64,000 nucleotides of DNA from Nakamurella silvestris. GTDB taxonomy: Bacteria > Actinomycetota > Actinomycetes > Mycobacteriales > Nakamurellaceae. The DNA is taken from NCBI GenBank assembly GCA_003576535.1, contig QXCQ01000245.1, forward strand, positions 29,091-93,090, given 5' to 3'. A model generated the notes under the pieces. It saw only the letters and a program-made list of their open reading frames with translations. It was not told where the DNA came from and searched no databases. The translations under genes were made by a program, and so were the position numbers. This document shows positions 51,526-59,533 of the stretch, piece after piece. The number at the start of each line of letters is the position of its first letter. Position 1 is the first letter of the stretch.

Positions 51526-52986
51526 ATGACATCACCATCCCGGATACGGCGGTGGTTGTACGCCGCTACCGGCGCCGTACTCACCGTCGGTCTCTTGCCG
51601 ATGACCGCGACCGACGCGGTCGCCACGGCCGCCCCACCCCCCGTGGCGGCGCGGGCGGCGATCCTGCCGACGACCACGATCTCGTTGACCTTCGACGACG
51701 GTATCGCCGATCAGGCTGCGGCAGTATCGGCGATGGCGGCCAGGGGGATGAAGGGCACCTTCTTCATCAACTCCGGTTTCATCGGCGGCGACGGCTTCTT
51801 CACGCTCGCCCAGCTCCAGTCGATCGCGGCCGCGGGCAACGAGATCGGCGGACACACGGTGAATCACCCTGACCTGACCACCTTGTCGACGGATGAGGCC
51901 ACGCGACAGGTCTGCAACAACAGGGTCGCCCTGACCAACTGGGGCTTCACCGTGACGAGCTTCGCCTACCCGTTCGCGAGTTCCTCCCCGGCCACGGAGG
52001 CCATCGTCAAGGGATGCGGATACAACAGCGCCCGGGGGCTGGGAGACCTGCGCACCCGCTTCGGCTGCGCCCGTTGCCCGTACGCCTCACCGGTCCCACC
52101 GGTGGACCCCTTCGAGACGGCCGCCCTCGATCAGGTCGACAACACCTGGACCCTCAAGGATCTCCAGGACTCGGTGACCCGGGCCGAGAGAACGGGCGGA
52201 TGGGTGCAGTTCACCTTCCATCACATCTGTGCCAACAACTGTGACCCCCTCTCGGTGAGTCCGACGGTGTTCGGGCAGTTCCTCAACTGGCTGGCTCCCC
52301 GAACGCTCATCAACACCCGGGTCCGCACCGTCGCCCAGGTCATCGGCGGCCCGGTCGCGGCCGCGGTACCCGGTCCGGTGGCCCCTGCTGCGGCACCGGG
52401 TGTCAACGCAGTGGTGAACCCGGGCCTGGAGACGGCCTCCTCCACCACCCCGGCCGATTGCTTCTCGATCGGCGGGTACGGATCCAACACGGCTGCCTTC
52501 ACCGCCGCGAGCCCGGCCCACGGCGGATCGAGCGCCGTCAGGACCACGGTCACCAACTATCAATCGGGGGACGCGAAACTGCTGCCCACACTGGATCTGG
52601 GGGCTTGTGCGCCGACCGTTGTCAGTGGTCATCAGTATTCGCTCCGTACGTGGTACACCTCCACGGCCGTCACCCAGTTCGCCGTGTACCTCCGGGATTC
52701 CGGTGACGTCTGGCGTTACTGGACCTCCAGTCCGTGGTTCGCGCCGGCCGACAGCTTCACCCAGGCGGTGTGGGTCACTCCGCCGATCCCGGACGGGATG
52801 ACAGGTCTGAGCTTCGGGCTGAACATCTTCGCCAACGGCAACATCGTCACCGATGACTACGGGATGTACGACCAGGCCGGTGCTCCGGCCGCGAAGGTGG
52901 CGGCCGTGCAGGCGCCGAAGACAGCACCTGCGGTCAAGGGCCCGGTCGAGATCGTCGCCGAGGAATCGATGGGGGCGGGCGGCTGA
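51526..52986 (+). CDS. Secreted polysaccharide deacetylase with C-terminal carbohydrate-binding-like domain
   Basis: A 486-aa exported NodB-type deacetylase. Signal peptide (about 1-37), then the NodB domain with TFDDG (Asp57/58), the zinc His pair His110/His114 (GGHTVNHPD) and the downstream FAYPFAS and FTFHHIC motifs. Four Cys in the loop NSARGLGDLRTRFGCARCPY and nearby suggest disulfides. From about 300 on lies a beta-rich module (PGVNAVVNPGLETASST...) like galactose-binding or CBM domains. AAGGAG (51514-51519) precedes the ATG. It ends the operon and likely removes acetyl groups from the exported glycan, as PgaB/IcaB do in PNAG systems. Confidence 0.9.
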   Translation: MTSPSRIRRWLYAATGAVLTVGLLPMTATDAVATAAPPPVAARAAILPTTTISLTFDDGIADQAAAVSAMAARGMKGTFFINSGFIGGDGFFTLAQLQSIAAAGNEIGGHTVNHPDLTTLSTDEATRQVCNNRVALTNWGFTVTSFAYPFASSSPATEAIVKGCGYNSARGLGDLRTRFGCARCPYASPVPPVDPFETAALDQVDNTWTLKDLQDSVTRAERTGGWVQFTFHHICANNCDPLSVSPTVFGQFLNWLAPRTLINTRVRTVAQVIGGPVAAAVPGPVAPAAAPGVNAVVNPGLETASSTTPADCFSIGGYGSNTAAFTAASPAHGGSSAVRTTVTNYQSGDAKLLPTLDLGACAPTVVSGHQYSLRTWYTSTAVTQFAVYLRDSGDVWRYWTSSPWFAPADSFTQAVWVTPPIPDGMTGLSFGLNIFANGNIVTDDYGMYDQAGAPAAKVAAVQAPKTAPAVKGPVEIVAEESMGAGG

Positions 52987-53005
52987 CCCGTGCTGCCCGG
53001 CGAGT

Positions 53006-53051
53006 GCGCCCCCGTCACCGTGATCCGATCGAGGTCACGTGGCGGGGGTGC
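53006..53051. terminator. Hairpin between convergent deacetylase and GT1 genes
   Basis: Imperfect arms 53006-53023 and 53035-53051 (GCGCCCCCGTCACCGTGA with TCACGTGGCGGGGGTGC) lie between two convergent stops. It may serve as a bidirectional terminator. Confidence 0.5.
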
Positions 53052-53072
53052 ACGTGCGGGGAGTCCCGCGTC

Positions 53073-54245
53073 TCAGGGCTCGGGGATCAGGCCTTCGATC
53101 ATCGAGGCCGCCGCCGCTGCGGTGTCGAGCCGATGTGCCAGTCGACCGATCCTCTTCGCGTTCTCCCTGAAACGTTCGTCGGACAAGACCTTTTCGGCGG
53201 TCGCCCGGATGTCGTCACCGGTGGCGGTGACGGGATCCATCACGGCGGCCACGCCGAGGGCCAGACACCGGTCGGAATTGAGCGGCTGGTCGGCGCCCAT
53301 CGGGAGCAGGACCATCGGAACCCCGAAGGCCAGGGCCCCCATCACGCTGCCCGAGCCCGCGTGTGACACCAGCAGATCACACCGGGGAAGGATCAGTTCC
53401 TGACGAAGATACTGTGCCACATGGACATTCGGGTACGTCTGACCCACCTCGGCCGGATCGATCTCCCGGCCGACGGTGACCACGACCTGAGCCTTCAACC
53501 GGCGCAGGCCCTCGATCGTCCGCGCGAACAGGTCACCTGATTCGGTGTGGAAGACGGTGCCGAGGGTGAAGTACACGACGGGTGTCTCCGGCTCCCGCGA
53601 CAGACGGTCCAACAGGTCCGACTCCTCCTCGTTGGCAACGGTTCCGGCCTCCAGGACGGCAGGCCGGACAGGTCTGGCCGTCGCGGGGAGGGGATCGTCG
53701 GGCGAGCGGTATCCGGCCGGTGCCGGGTAGAGGGTCGGACTGCTGCGCAGCAGGGCGAGCTGCGGGTCGACGGGCAACCCGAATTCGACACGCAGCTCGT
53801 CCAGAGGCTCGCCGACGAGGTCGGGCCGGACAAGCCCACCGGCGAGCAGGACCACCACGACCGCCTGCGGGATCCCGCTCCGTTCGGCGGCGATCATCGC
53901 GCCGAAATCCACCTCGTCCCGGACGATCACGTCAGGTCCGAACTGGCAGAGGACCTCCGTCAGCCGACCGGCCCGCTCCCGGGCGATCCTTCCGGCGAAC
54001 ACGGTTCGGACCACCTGTTCCTCGGCTGCGCGGTCCGGCGGTACCAGCGGAGTCCGTGCTCCGGCGTCGGCCAGGGTGTTCCCGCCGCTGTCGATGGCAG
54101 GGAAGCCGTGCTCCTGAACAACTGTCAGCATCTTGGGTTGGCAGCTGACTGCCACCTGATGGCCCCGGTGCGCCAATGCTCGGGCGAAGGGCACCAGGGG
54201 GAGGAAGTGACCGGTACCGCCGGCGAAGGTGAAAAGGACACGCAT
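53073..54245 (-). CDS. GT1-family glycosyltransferase (macrolide/NDP-hexose type)
   Basis: A 390-aa GT-B glycosyltransferase. N-terminal FAGGTGHFLPLVPFARAL and the C-terminal nucleotide-sugar motif SHAGSGSVMGALAFGVPMVLLPMGADQPLN match GT1 enzymes (EryCIII, OleD, UGT-like) that glycosylate small molecules or lipids. It follows the PLP-enzyme gene by 8 bp; its ribosome-binding site GAGGTAG falls inside the end of that gene. So the two are one operon. The acceptor is unknown. Confidence 0.9.
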   Translation of the reverse strand: MRVLFTFAGGTGHFLPLVPFARALAHRGHQVAVSCQPKMLTVVQEHGFPAIDSGGNTLADAGARTPLVPPDRAAEEQVVRTVFAGRIARERAGRLTEVLCQFGPDVIVRDEVDFGAMIAAERSGIPQAVVVVLLAGGLVRPDLVGEPLDELRVEFGLPVDPQLALLRSSPTLYPAPAGYRSPDDPLPATARPVRPAVLEAGTVANEEESDLLDRLSREPETPVVYFTLGTVFHTESGDLFARTIEGLRRLKAQVVVTVGREIDPAEVGQTYPNVHVAQYLRQELILPRCDLLVSHAGSGSVMGALAFGVPMVLLPMGADQPLNSDRCLALGVAAVMDPVTATGDDIRATAEKVLSDERFRENAKRIGRLAHRLDTAAAAASMIEGLIPEP

Positions 54246-54253
54246 CCCGATGC

Positions 54254-55480
54254 CTACCTCTTGGTGCCGCCGGTGATCTCGGTCCGGTCGAGTGCCCCGG
54301 CGAGGTCCGCGATCAGATCCTCGGCGTCCTCCAGCCCGACGGACAGACGCAGGTGGCCGTAGGTCCGGAACGCCTCCGGGTAGCGGTCGCTGCCACCCCG
54401 TCCTTCGCTGCCGACGTGCACGATGAGGGACTCGTCGTGGCCGAGGGAGACCGCCGAGGTGATGACGCCGAGCTGGGCCACGAAACGGTTCTGGGTGTCC
54501 GGGTCACCGTCGAGGGCGAAGGCCAGCATGCCCCCGTACCCCCGGCCGTCGAACTGCCGGGTGGCAAGTTCGTGTTGGGGATGCGAGGGCAGGCCGGGAT
54601 AGGCGACGAATCCGATCCGGGGATCGGATGCGAGGAAGTCCGCGACCTTCTGGGCGGAGGACTGATGTTGCGCCAGGCGCAGGGGCAGGGTGACCGATCC
54701 CCGCATGATCATCCAGGCGTTGAAGGGTGAGATCACCCCGCCCACATCGACCACCGCGTCGTGCCGGATGCGTCCGATGGTGGCGGCATCGCCGATGACG
54801 GCCCCGCCCATCGCATCACCGTGTCCGTTGATGTACTTGGTGAGCGAGTGGATCACCAGGTCGGCACCGTGGTCGAGCGGGCGGAACAGCGGCGGCGGGG
54901 TGAACGTGCTGTCGACGGTGAGCAGAGCCCCCGCTTCATGGGCGATGGCGGCGATCCCACGGATGTCGGCGACCTTGGTGGTGGGATTGGCGATCGTTTC
55001 CACGTGCACGATCCTGGTGTTCGGGCGCACGGCGGCTCGAACGGCGTCCAGATCCCCGACATCCACGAAGGTCGCCTCGATCCCGTACCGCTGCGGGAGG
55101 AGTTCGGCGAACAGCCGCCAGGTGGCCTCGTAGGTGACATCCGAGACCACGAGATGGTCCCCGCTCTTGAGCAAGGTGAAGAACACGCCGTGCAAGGCGG
55201 CGACCCCGGTGGCGAATGCGGCCGCGGCGGTGCCACCCTCCATCGCGGCGAGCTTCTTCTCCAAACCTTGTTGGTTCACACCGCCGTTCCGGGTGTACAC
55301 CAGACCTTCGGTGGTCGACCAGTTCATCGACGTGGGATCCTCGGGCAGCTGATACGAGTTGGCCATGGTCAGAGGGGTCCTGATCGCACCGCTCGTCGGG
55401 TCGACGGCGTTGCCGCCGTGCACCGCCCAGGTCGCGGAACCGACTGTCGCAGGATCGTGTTTGTCGGGTCGCTCGGCCAT
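54254..55480 (-). CDS. PLP-dependent trans-sulfuration enzyme (cystathionine gamma-synthase/methionine gamma-lyase family)
   Basis: A 408-aa Cys/Met metabolism PLP enzyme. The PLP-binding Lys215 is in HSLTKYINGHGD; YTRNGGVNQQGLEKKLAAMEGG and TVDSTFTPPPLFRP are family motifs, with the second Thr/Ser-Phe-x-Pro form seen in several gamma-lyases. It could act as cystathionine gamma-lyase/synthase or methionine gamma-lyase; these cannot be told apart by eye. ATG 55480 with GGAG upstream was chosen. It is the promoter-proximal gene of a pair with a GT1 glycosyltransferase, an unusual partnership. Confidence 0.9.
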   Translation of the reverse strand: MAERPDKHDPATVGSATWAVHGGNAVDPTSGAIRTPLTMANSYQLPEDPTSMNWSTTEGLVYTRNGGVNQQGLEKKLAAMEGGTAAAAFATGVAALHGVFFTLLKSGDHLVVSDVTYEATWRLFAELLPQRYGIEATFVDVGDLDAVRAAVRPNTRIVHVETIANPTTKVADIRGIAAIAHEAGALLTVDSTFTPPPLFRPLDHGADLVIHSLTKYINGHGDAMGGAVIGDAATIGRIRHDAVVDVGGVISPFNAWMIMRGSVTLPLRLAQHQSSAQKVADFLASDPRIGFVAYPGLPSHPQHELATRQFDGRGYGGMLAFALDGDPDTQNRFVAQLGVITSAVSLGHDESLIVHVGSEGRGGSDRYPEAFRTYGHLRLSVGLEDAEDLIADLAGALDRTEITGGTKR

Positions 55481-55824
55481 GTGTCGCTCCGTTTCCTGGG
55501 TCCTTGCCCTCAAGGCTCCACTCGATTCTGTCAAACGTGGACACGGGTGCCGATGGCCGACCCGTGGGAGGAATGACCACGCCCAGGCGTGGTGGAAGCG
55601 GCCTGCGCCAGCCAGGCGGGGTTGGCTGTCGCACTGCAAATCCATCTCCGGGGAGGGAGGGGCAGAGGTGCGCAGGCCGCTCTACCCTCATAGATACAGG
55701 TAAATGCATGCGCATGCCAGTCGCCGCCATGGGCAATGTTTCCTGCGGCGGATTCCACTCCTATTCCCGACCGAGAGCTCCGGCGAGTGGCCGGCGAACC
55801 GCTCATACCCCGAAAGGAGTAGTG
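55481..55824. other. 344-bp intergenic part with GCATGCGCATGC palindrome
   Basis: No gene is seen. A perfect 12-bp palindrome GCATGCGCATGC lies at 55706-55717 in an AT-richer stretch (CATAGATACAGGTAAAT, about 55689-55705) that could hold promoter elements for the PLP gene (minus) or the small ORF (plus). Confidence 0.45.
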
Positions 55825-55998
55825 ATGGGTCGATCCAATCGACTGAGGGGGGGAGTTTCTCGCTCGGAACAGCCTCAGGTGCAATCACTCTCGGTCGACC
55901 CGAAGATCATTTGTTCCTTTTGTTCGTCGAACGTGGCGGGGCCGATCATCGAAGTCTGCTCCGGACGTGGAGGTAAACAGCAGGGCGTAGGCGATTGA
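55825..55998 (+). CDS. Small Cys-rich ORF (hypothetical peptide)
   Basis: A 57-aa ORF with a good AAGGAG at 55814-55819, 5 bp before ATG. The first half is basic and polar; the second half reads KIICSFCSSNVAGPIIEVCSGRG, with three Cys and several Ser. Codon use is less GC-rich than in neighbours (ATT, TGT, TTT, TCT). It could be a small zinc-binding protein, a peptide precursor, or a non-functional remnant. No modifying enzyme or transporter is adjacent. The ribosome-binding site is the main support. Confidence 0.4.
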   Translation: MGRSNRLRGGVSRSEQPQVQSLSVDPKIICSFCSSNVAGPIIEVCSGRGGKQQGVGD

Positions 55999-56157
55999 TC
56001 ACTCCGTGCTCGCGAATAGTGGAGGGCAGCTATCCGGAATAGGTGGTCGGGCCCGATTGCCCGTCACATTCCAGACGGTCGTGTCTGCCGGGCGCACAAA
56101 ATGGTCGCGCCGAATTTCTATGACGACGGGTCGAGGCCGTAGGCGAACCTTCGGTCA

Positions 56158-57003
56158 TTACTCGATCAGGGACTGGGTGCCGAGAACACAGGCAAGGGCG
56201 AGCCGTTCGGCGTCCTCGGTGTCCGGTGCGGCGGTGTAAACCATGATGCGAAGGTCGTCCCCGGCCACGATCAGGGTGTCGCAATCGACCGCGATTCGTC
56301 CGACGGTCGGGTGCTCGATGATCTTGTGACGGGCGGGATCGTTCTGCTGGACCCGGTTGCCGGACTCCCACAGCTCCACGAACTGCGCGCTGCCGCTGCG
56401 CAGTTCGGTGACCAGCTGCCGGACCCGGGGATCGCGCGGGTACCTGGCTGCGGTCATCCGAAGATCGGCGACCAGCCCGACGACCAGGTCCTGGTGTTCC
56501 TCCGGGGTGAGGACGGCTCGCGAGCCGGAACCGATGAGGTTGCGCCAGACACCGTTGCGCTCGACACCGCACCAGGTGGTGGTGTCACCCATCAACGCGT
56601 CGTAGGGAGCGTTCGCCACGATGAGGTTCCACATCGCGTCGTAGACGGCTATCGGGTTCCCTTCGAGACGGTCGAGGAGCCGCTGCACACTGGGCGTGAT
56701 CCGGGAGGAGACGAGGCCCGGACCCGGGGCCGGTTGGCCGGCGAGGTTGAAAAGGAGCCCACGCTCTGGGTCGGAGAGTCTCAGCGCGCGGGCGAGGGCC
56801 TCGATGACCTGGGTGGACGGGGAGGTCGCCCGGCCCTGTTCCAGGCGCGTCAGGTAGTCGACGGAGATCCCGGAGAGTGCGGCGAGCTCCTCCCGGCGCA
56901 GGCCGGTGGCCCGTCGCCGACCGCCGAGGGACACCCCGACCGCCTCGGGCGGGATGCGGTCGCGCCAACGGCGCACCACCTGTCCGAACTCCGAGTATTC
57001 CAC
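56158..57003 (-). CDS. XRE-family regulator with MmyB-like ligand domain
   Basis: A 281-aa regulator. N-terminal HTH (LGGRRRATGLRREELAALSGISVDYLTRLEQGRATSPSTQVIEALARAL) followed by the MmyB/MLTR-type domain (NPIAVYDAMWNLIVANAPYDALMG ...), a PAS-like fold that binds fatty acids or other small ligands. GTG 57003 is the start. It is divergent from an SDR gene, a common pairing in actinobacteria where the regulator controls the SDR. Confidence 0.92.
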   Translation of the reverse strand: MEYSEFGQVVRRWRDRIPPEAVGVSLGGRRRATGLRREELAALSGISVDYLTRLEQGRATSPSTQVIEALARALRLSDPERGLLFNLAGQPAPGPGLVSSRITPSVQRLLDRLEGNPIAVYDAMWNLIVANAPYDALMGDTTTWCGVERNGVWRNLIGSGSRAVLTPEEHQDLVVGLVADLRMTAARYPRDPRVRQLVTELRSGSAQFVELWESGNRVQQNDPARHKIIEHPTVGRIAVDCDTLIVAGDDLRIMVYTAAPDTEDAERLALACVLGTQSLIE

Positions 57004-57104
57004 TGCTCCAGTGTGCGCCCACGGTTCTGTTCTGTCCTGGCCCTGGCAGTCCTAGGACACACCGACAACTGGTTGTTCCCGGGGGGCGGGCGCACGCTCG
57101 ACAC
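57004..57104. promoter_or_regulatory. Divergent XRE/SDR promoter with two palindromes
   Basis: Two perfect palindromes lie in the 101-bp gap: GTCCTAGGAC (57049-57058) and ACAAC-TG-GTTGT (57065-57076). Either may be the XRE operator. No ribosome-binding site is seen before ATG 57105. Confidence 0.55.
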
Positions 57105-57812
57105 ATGACCAACACACTCATCACCGGGGCGAACAAGGGCCTCGGCAAGGAAACCGCCCGCCGACTCGTCGCTGCCGGGCACACCGTCTGGATCGGTTCC
57201 CGGGACGAGTCGCGGGGCCGGGCCGCCGCCGAGGAACTCGGCGCACGAGCCGTTCTGCTCGACGTCACCGACGACGTCTCGGTGGCGGCTGCCGCCGCTT
57301 CCATCGGGTCGGCCGGTGGTCTCGACGTCCTGGTCAACAATGCCGGTGTCGAACCGCGTCTGGCCGGCAACGTGATTCCCACGCCCCTCGACGAGACCGC
57401 CGATGACGTGCTGCGGACCTTCGCCACCAACGTCTTCGGCATCGTCCGGGTGACCCAGGCGTTCCTGCCGTTGTTGCAACTCTCGGCGAGGGCGGTGGTG
57501 GTCAACGTGTCCAGCGGTCTCGGCTCTCTCGGCGGTCTCGCCGATCCGGCAAGTTTCACGCACTTCTACCAGGGGTTGAGCTATCCGTCGTCGAAGGCGG
57601 CCGTGAACGCCCTCACGATCCAGTTCGCGAAGGCGTTGCCCGGTATCCGCTTCAACGCGGTCGACCCCGGTTACACCGACACCGACCTGAACGGCGGCAC
57701 CGGCACCCAGACGGTGGAGGAGGGAGCGGAGATCATCGTGCGGCTGGCGCAGATCGGTCCGGACGGCCCGAGCGGGACCTTCTCCTCCGTCCGTGGGGCG
57801 GTGGCCTGGTGA
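57105..57812 (+). CDS. Short-chain dehydrogenase/reductase
   Basis: A 235-aa SDR. Cofactor motif TGANKGLGKE (7-16), NNAGVEP, active-site NVSSGLGSLGG and Tyr-x3-Lys in LSYPSSKAA. The N-terminal TGANKGLG and the shape of the C-terminus match carbonyl-reductase-like SDRs often encoded beside MmyB-type regulators. Substrate unknown; NADPH preference is suggested by GSRDESRG after strand 2. Confidence 0.9.
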   Translation: MTNTLITGANKGLGKETARRLVAAGHTVWIGSRDESRGRAAAEELGARAVLLDVTDDVSVAAAAASIGSAGGLDVLVNNAGVEPRLAGNVIPTPLDETADDVLRTFATNVFGIVRVTQAFLPLLQLSARAVVVNVSSGLGSLGGLADPASFTHFYQGLSYPSSKAAVNALTIQFAKALPGIRFNAVDPGYTDTDLNGGTGTQTVEEGAEIIVRLAQIGPDGPSGTFSSVRGAVAW

Positions 57813-57857
57813 GTGGCGGAGGCGATTGCAGAGTTGTTGCGGCGAAAGGGCTGACGG

Positions 57858-58523
57858 TCAGGCGGCGGTGATGCCGTTGATGATCAGGACCACACCCAGG
57901 ACCAGCAGGACCGCCGACATGATGGTGCTGCTCTGTCGGGTCATCCAGGTGTCGGCGGCCGCGAGTACGGGGCCTGCGCGCTCGCCGAGGGTGCGGCGGA
58001 CTATCGCAGGGGCGGCGACGCCGAGACTGGCGATCACGGTGAACACGGCGAATGCGATTGCCTGTTCCCAGGGAACAGGTGTGGCATCGGCGATCACGGT
58101 GGCACCGGAGGTGACGATGACGAGGTTCTTCGGGTTCGCCGCCGCCAGGGCGAAACCGAAGCCGAGGGCCTTGCCGGCGGACACCGATTCCATCGCCGTC
58201 ATCCACTTCGGCGCGACAACCACCTCACCGGTGCGCGGACGGCCGATCCATTTGCGCACTGCGAGGCCGAGAAGCAGGACGCCCAATGCGATTTTGAGGT
58301 ACGGCACCCAGGCGGGCGAGGTGTCCGCAGATTCCGCGACATCCACCACGGTGATCACGACGGTGCCGATGACGGCCAACCCGGTCACCCATCCACCGAG
58401 GAAGGCCCAGGAGACCTGGGGTGGGCGCTTGGTGGCCAGCACGATGGTGATCAGCACCATCGGCAGTGCGGCCAGCACCAATCCCAGCGCAATGAAGATC
58501 GACGCCCCGACAGCGGTCAACAT
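57858..58523 (-). CDS. GAP-family membrane protein (Sap, sulfolipid-1-addressing type)
   Basis: A 221-aa membrane protein with six predicted segments and a LysE-like fold. Signatures FALAAANPKNLVIVTSGATVIADA and the preceding loop RTGEVVVAPKWMTAMESVSAGKALGFG are typical of the GAP/Sap family, where one mycobacterial member helps export sulfolipid-1. Cargo here is unknown. It converges on the SDR gene, 45 bp apart, and lies next to the arsenic genes without being part of them. Confidence 0.88.
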   Translation of the reverse strand: MLTAVGASIFIALGLVLAALPMVLITIVLATKRPPQVSWAFLGGWVTGLAVIGTVVITVVDVAESADTSPAWVPYLKIALGVLLLGLAVRKWIGRPRTGEVVVAPKWMTAMESVSAGKALGFGFALAAANPKNLVIVTSGATVIADATPVPWEQAIAFAVFTVIASLGVAAPAIVRRTLGERAGPVLAAADTWMTRQSSTIMSAVLLVLGVVLIINGITAA

Positions 58524-58598
58524 GCGCCGGTCAATTCTTGCAATTCCATCAAATGATCCTATTGCCCGTATTCCGCAACCGCGTCGGCGGCACCGTTC

Positions 58599-59027
58599 CT
58601 ATCGGGTGCGTGGTGTGCCCGGTGCGATGCGGGCGGCGAGTTCGGCCACCCGCTCGGCGATGTCGTCGCGGACCAGTCTCATCCGATCGATGCCGTCGAT
58701 GCCCCGCTCGGAGGGTTCGTCCGTGTCCCAGTTCTCGTAGCGGGTTCCGGGGAATTCGGTCAGGGCGACTTCCCTGCTGAGGGTGATGACGAGGTCGGCA
58801 CTTCGTGCCATCTCGTCGGTGATCAGTTGTGGGGTCCGGTCGGTGATGTCGATGCCGAGCTCACCCAGCGTTCGGGCCGAGAGTGCGTTCACGGCCGACC
58901 CGGGAGAGGTCCCGGCCGAGTTCACCTCGACGGCGTCACCCGCTACGGCGCGCAGGAGGCCGGCGGCCATCTGGGATTTGCCGCCGTTCTTGACACACAC
59001 GAACAGGACCGAGGGTTTGTGCGGCAC
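58599..59027 (-). CDS. arsC: Arsenate reductase, low-molecular-weight phosphatase fold (mycothiol type)
   Basis: A 142-aa LMW-PTPase-fold reductase. The anion loop is CVKNGGKSQMA (Cys11), the form found in actinobacterial arsenate-mycothiol transferases (Corynebacterium ArsC1/2) in place of C-x5-R. The acidic stretch ENWDTDEPSE takes the place of the DP loop. In these enzymes arsenate is joined to mycothiol and then reduced by mycoredoxin to arsenite. GTG 59027 follows AAGGAG. It lies 25 bp after arsR in the same operon. Confidence 0.92.
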   Translation of the reverse strand: MPHKPSVLFVCVKNGGKSQMAAGLLRAVAGDAVEVNSAGTSPGSAVNALSARTLGELGIDITDRTPQLITDEMARSADLVITLSREVALTEFPGTRYENWDTDEPSERGIDGIDRMRLVRDDIAERVAELAARIAPGTPRTR

Positions 59028-59052
59028 AGGAGATCTCCTTCAGGACTTTCGA

Positions 59053-59430
59053 TCAGCTTCCGATGGCGACCGGCTGCGGACTGCCGGAGCTGAGCACGGC
59101 GGCCAACGAATCGAGGGCACCGGGAACCAGGGCGTAGTAGGCCCAGACACCGCGTTTGTCGCGGCTGAGCAGACCGGCATCGACCAGGATCTTCAGGTGG
59201 TGGCTGATGGTGGGCTGGCTGAGGCCGATCGGTTCGGTCAGATCGCACACGCAGGCTTCGGCGCCGTCGTGGGCGGCAACGAGGGACAGCAGTCGGAGCC
59301 TGGTTGGATCGGCGATCGCCTTGACCACCCGGGCAAGGGATTCGGCGTCGGCGGCGCTCAGCGGTTCGCGAACCAGCGGTGCGCAGCAGGCGATGCCGGT
59401 GTCCGGGTCGGGGGTCCGTCCTGTGCTCAT
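59053..59430 (-). CDS. arsR: ArsR-family arsenite-responsive repressor
   Basis: A 125-aa winged-helix repressor. HTH region SQPTISHHLKILVDAGLLSRDKRGVWAYY. Candidate As(III) ligands are Cys15-Cys16 near the N-terminus and Cys60/Cys62 (EACVCDL); a similar N-terminal Cys pair plus a distal Cys is used by the Corynebacterium protein. It is divergent from acr3, with a pair of direct repeats in the gap as likely operators. Confidence 0.93.
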   Translation of the reverse strand: MSTGRTPDPDTGIACCAPLVREPLSAADAESLARVVKAIADPTRLRLLSLVAAHDGAEACVCDLTEPIGLSQPTISHHLKILVDAGLLSRDKRGVWAYYALVPGALDSLAAVLSSGSPQPVAIGS

Positions 59431-59451
59431 GGATTCAAGTATGCATCACGC

Positions 59452-59507
59452 ATTGACAAACGTCGATGTCCTGGGCCAGGCTTCCATTGAAGTTCATCGA
59501 TGTCTTG
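59452..59507. promoter_or_regulatory. Two 22-bp direct repeats in the arsR-acr3 divergent promoter (probable ArsR operators)
   Basis: The sequences 59452-59473 and 59486-59507 share ATTGA, then TCGATGTC, then TG (16 of 22 bases) at a spacing of 34 bp. The first includes TTGACA, a good -35. A repressor bound here would control both directions. Confidence 0.65.
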
Positions 59508-59533
59508 CCGATGCCTGAGGAGTCCTGCACCCC

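Noticed and set aside
55504..55824. Longer version of the Cys-rich ORF starting at 55504
   Set aside because: The upstream part is low-complexity and has no ribosome-binding site; only the start at 55825 has AAGGAG.
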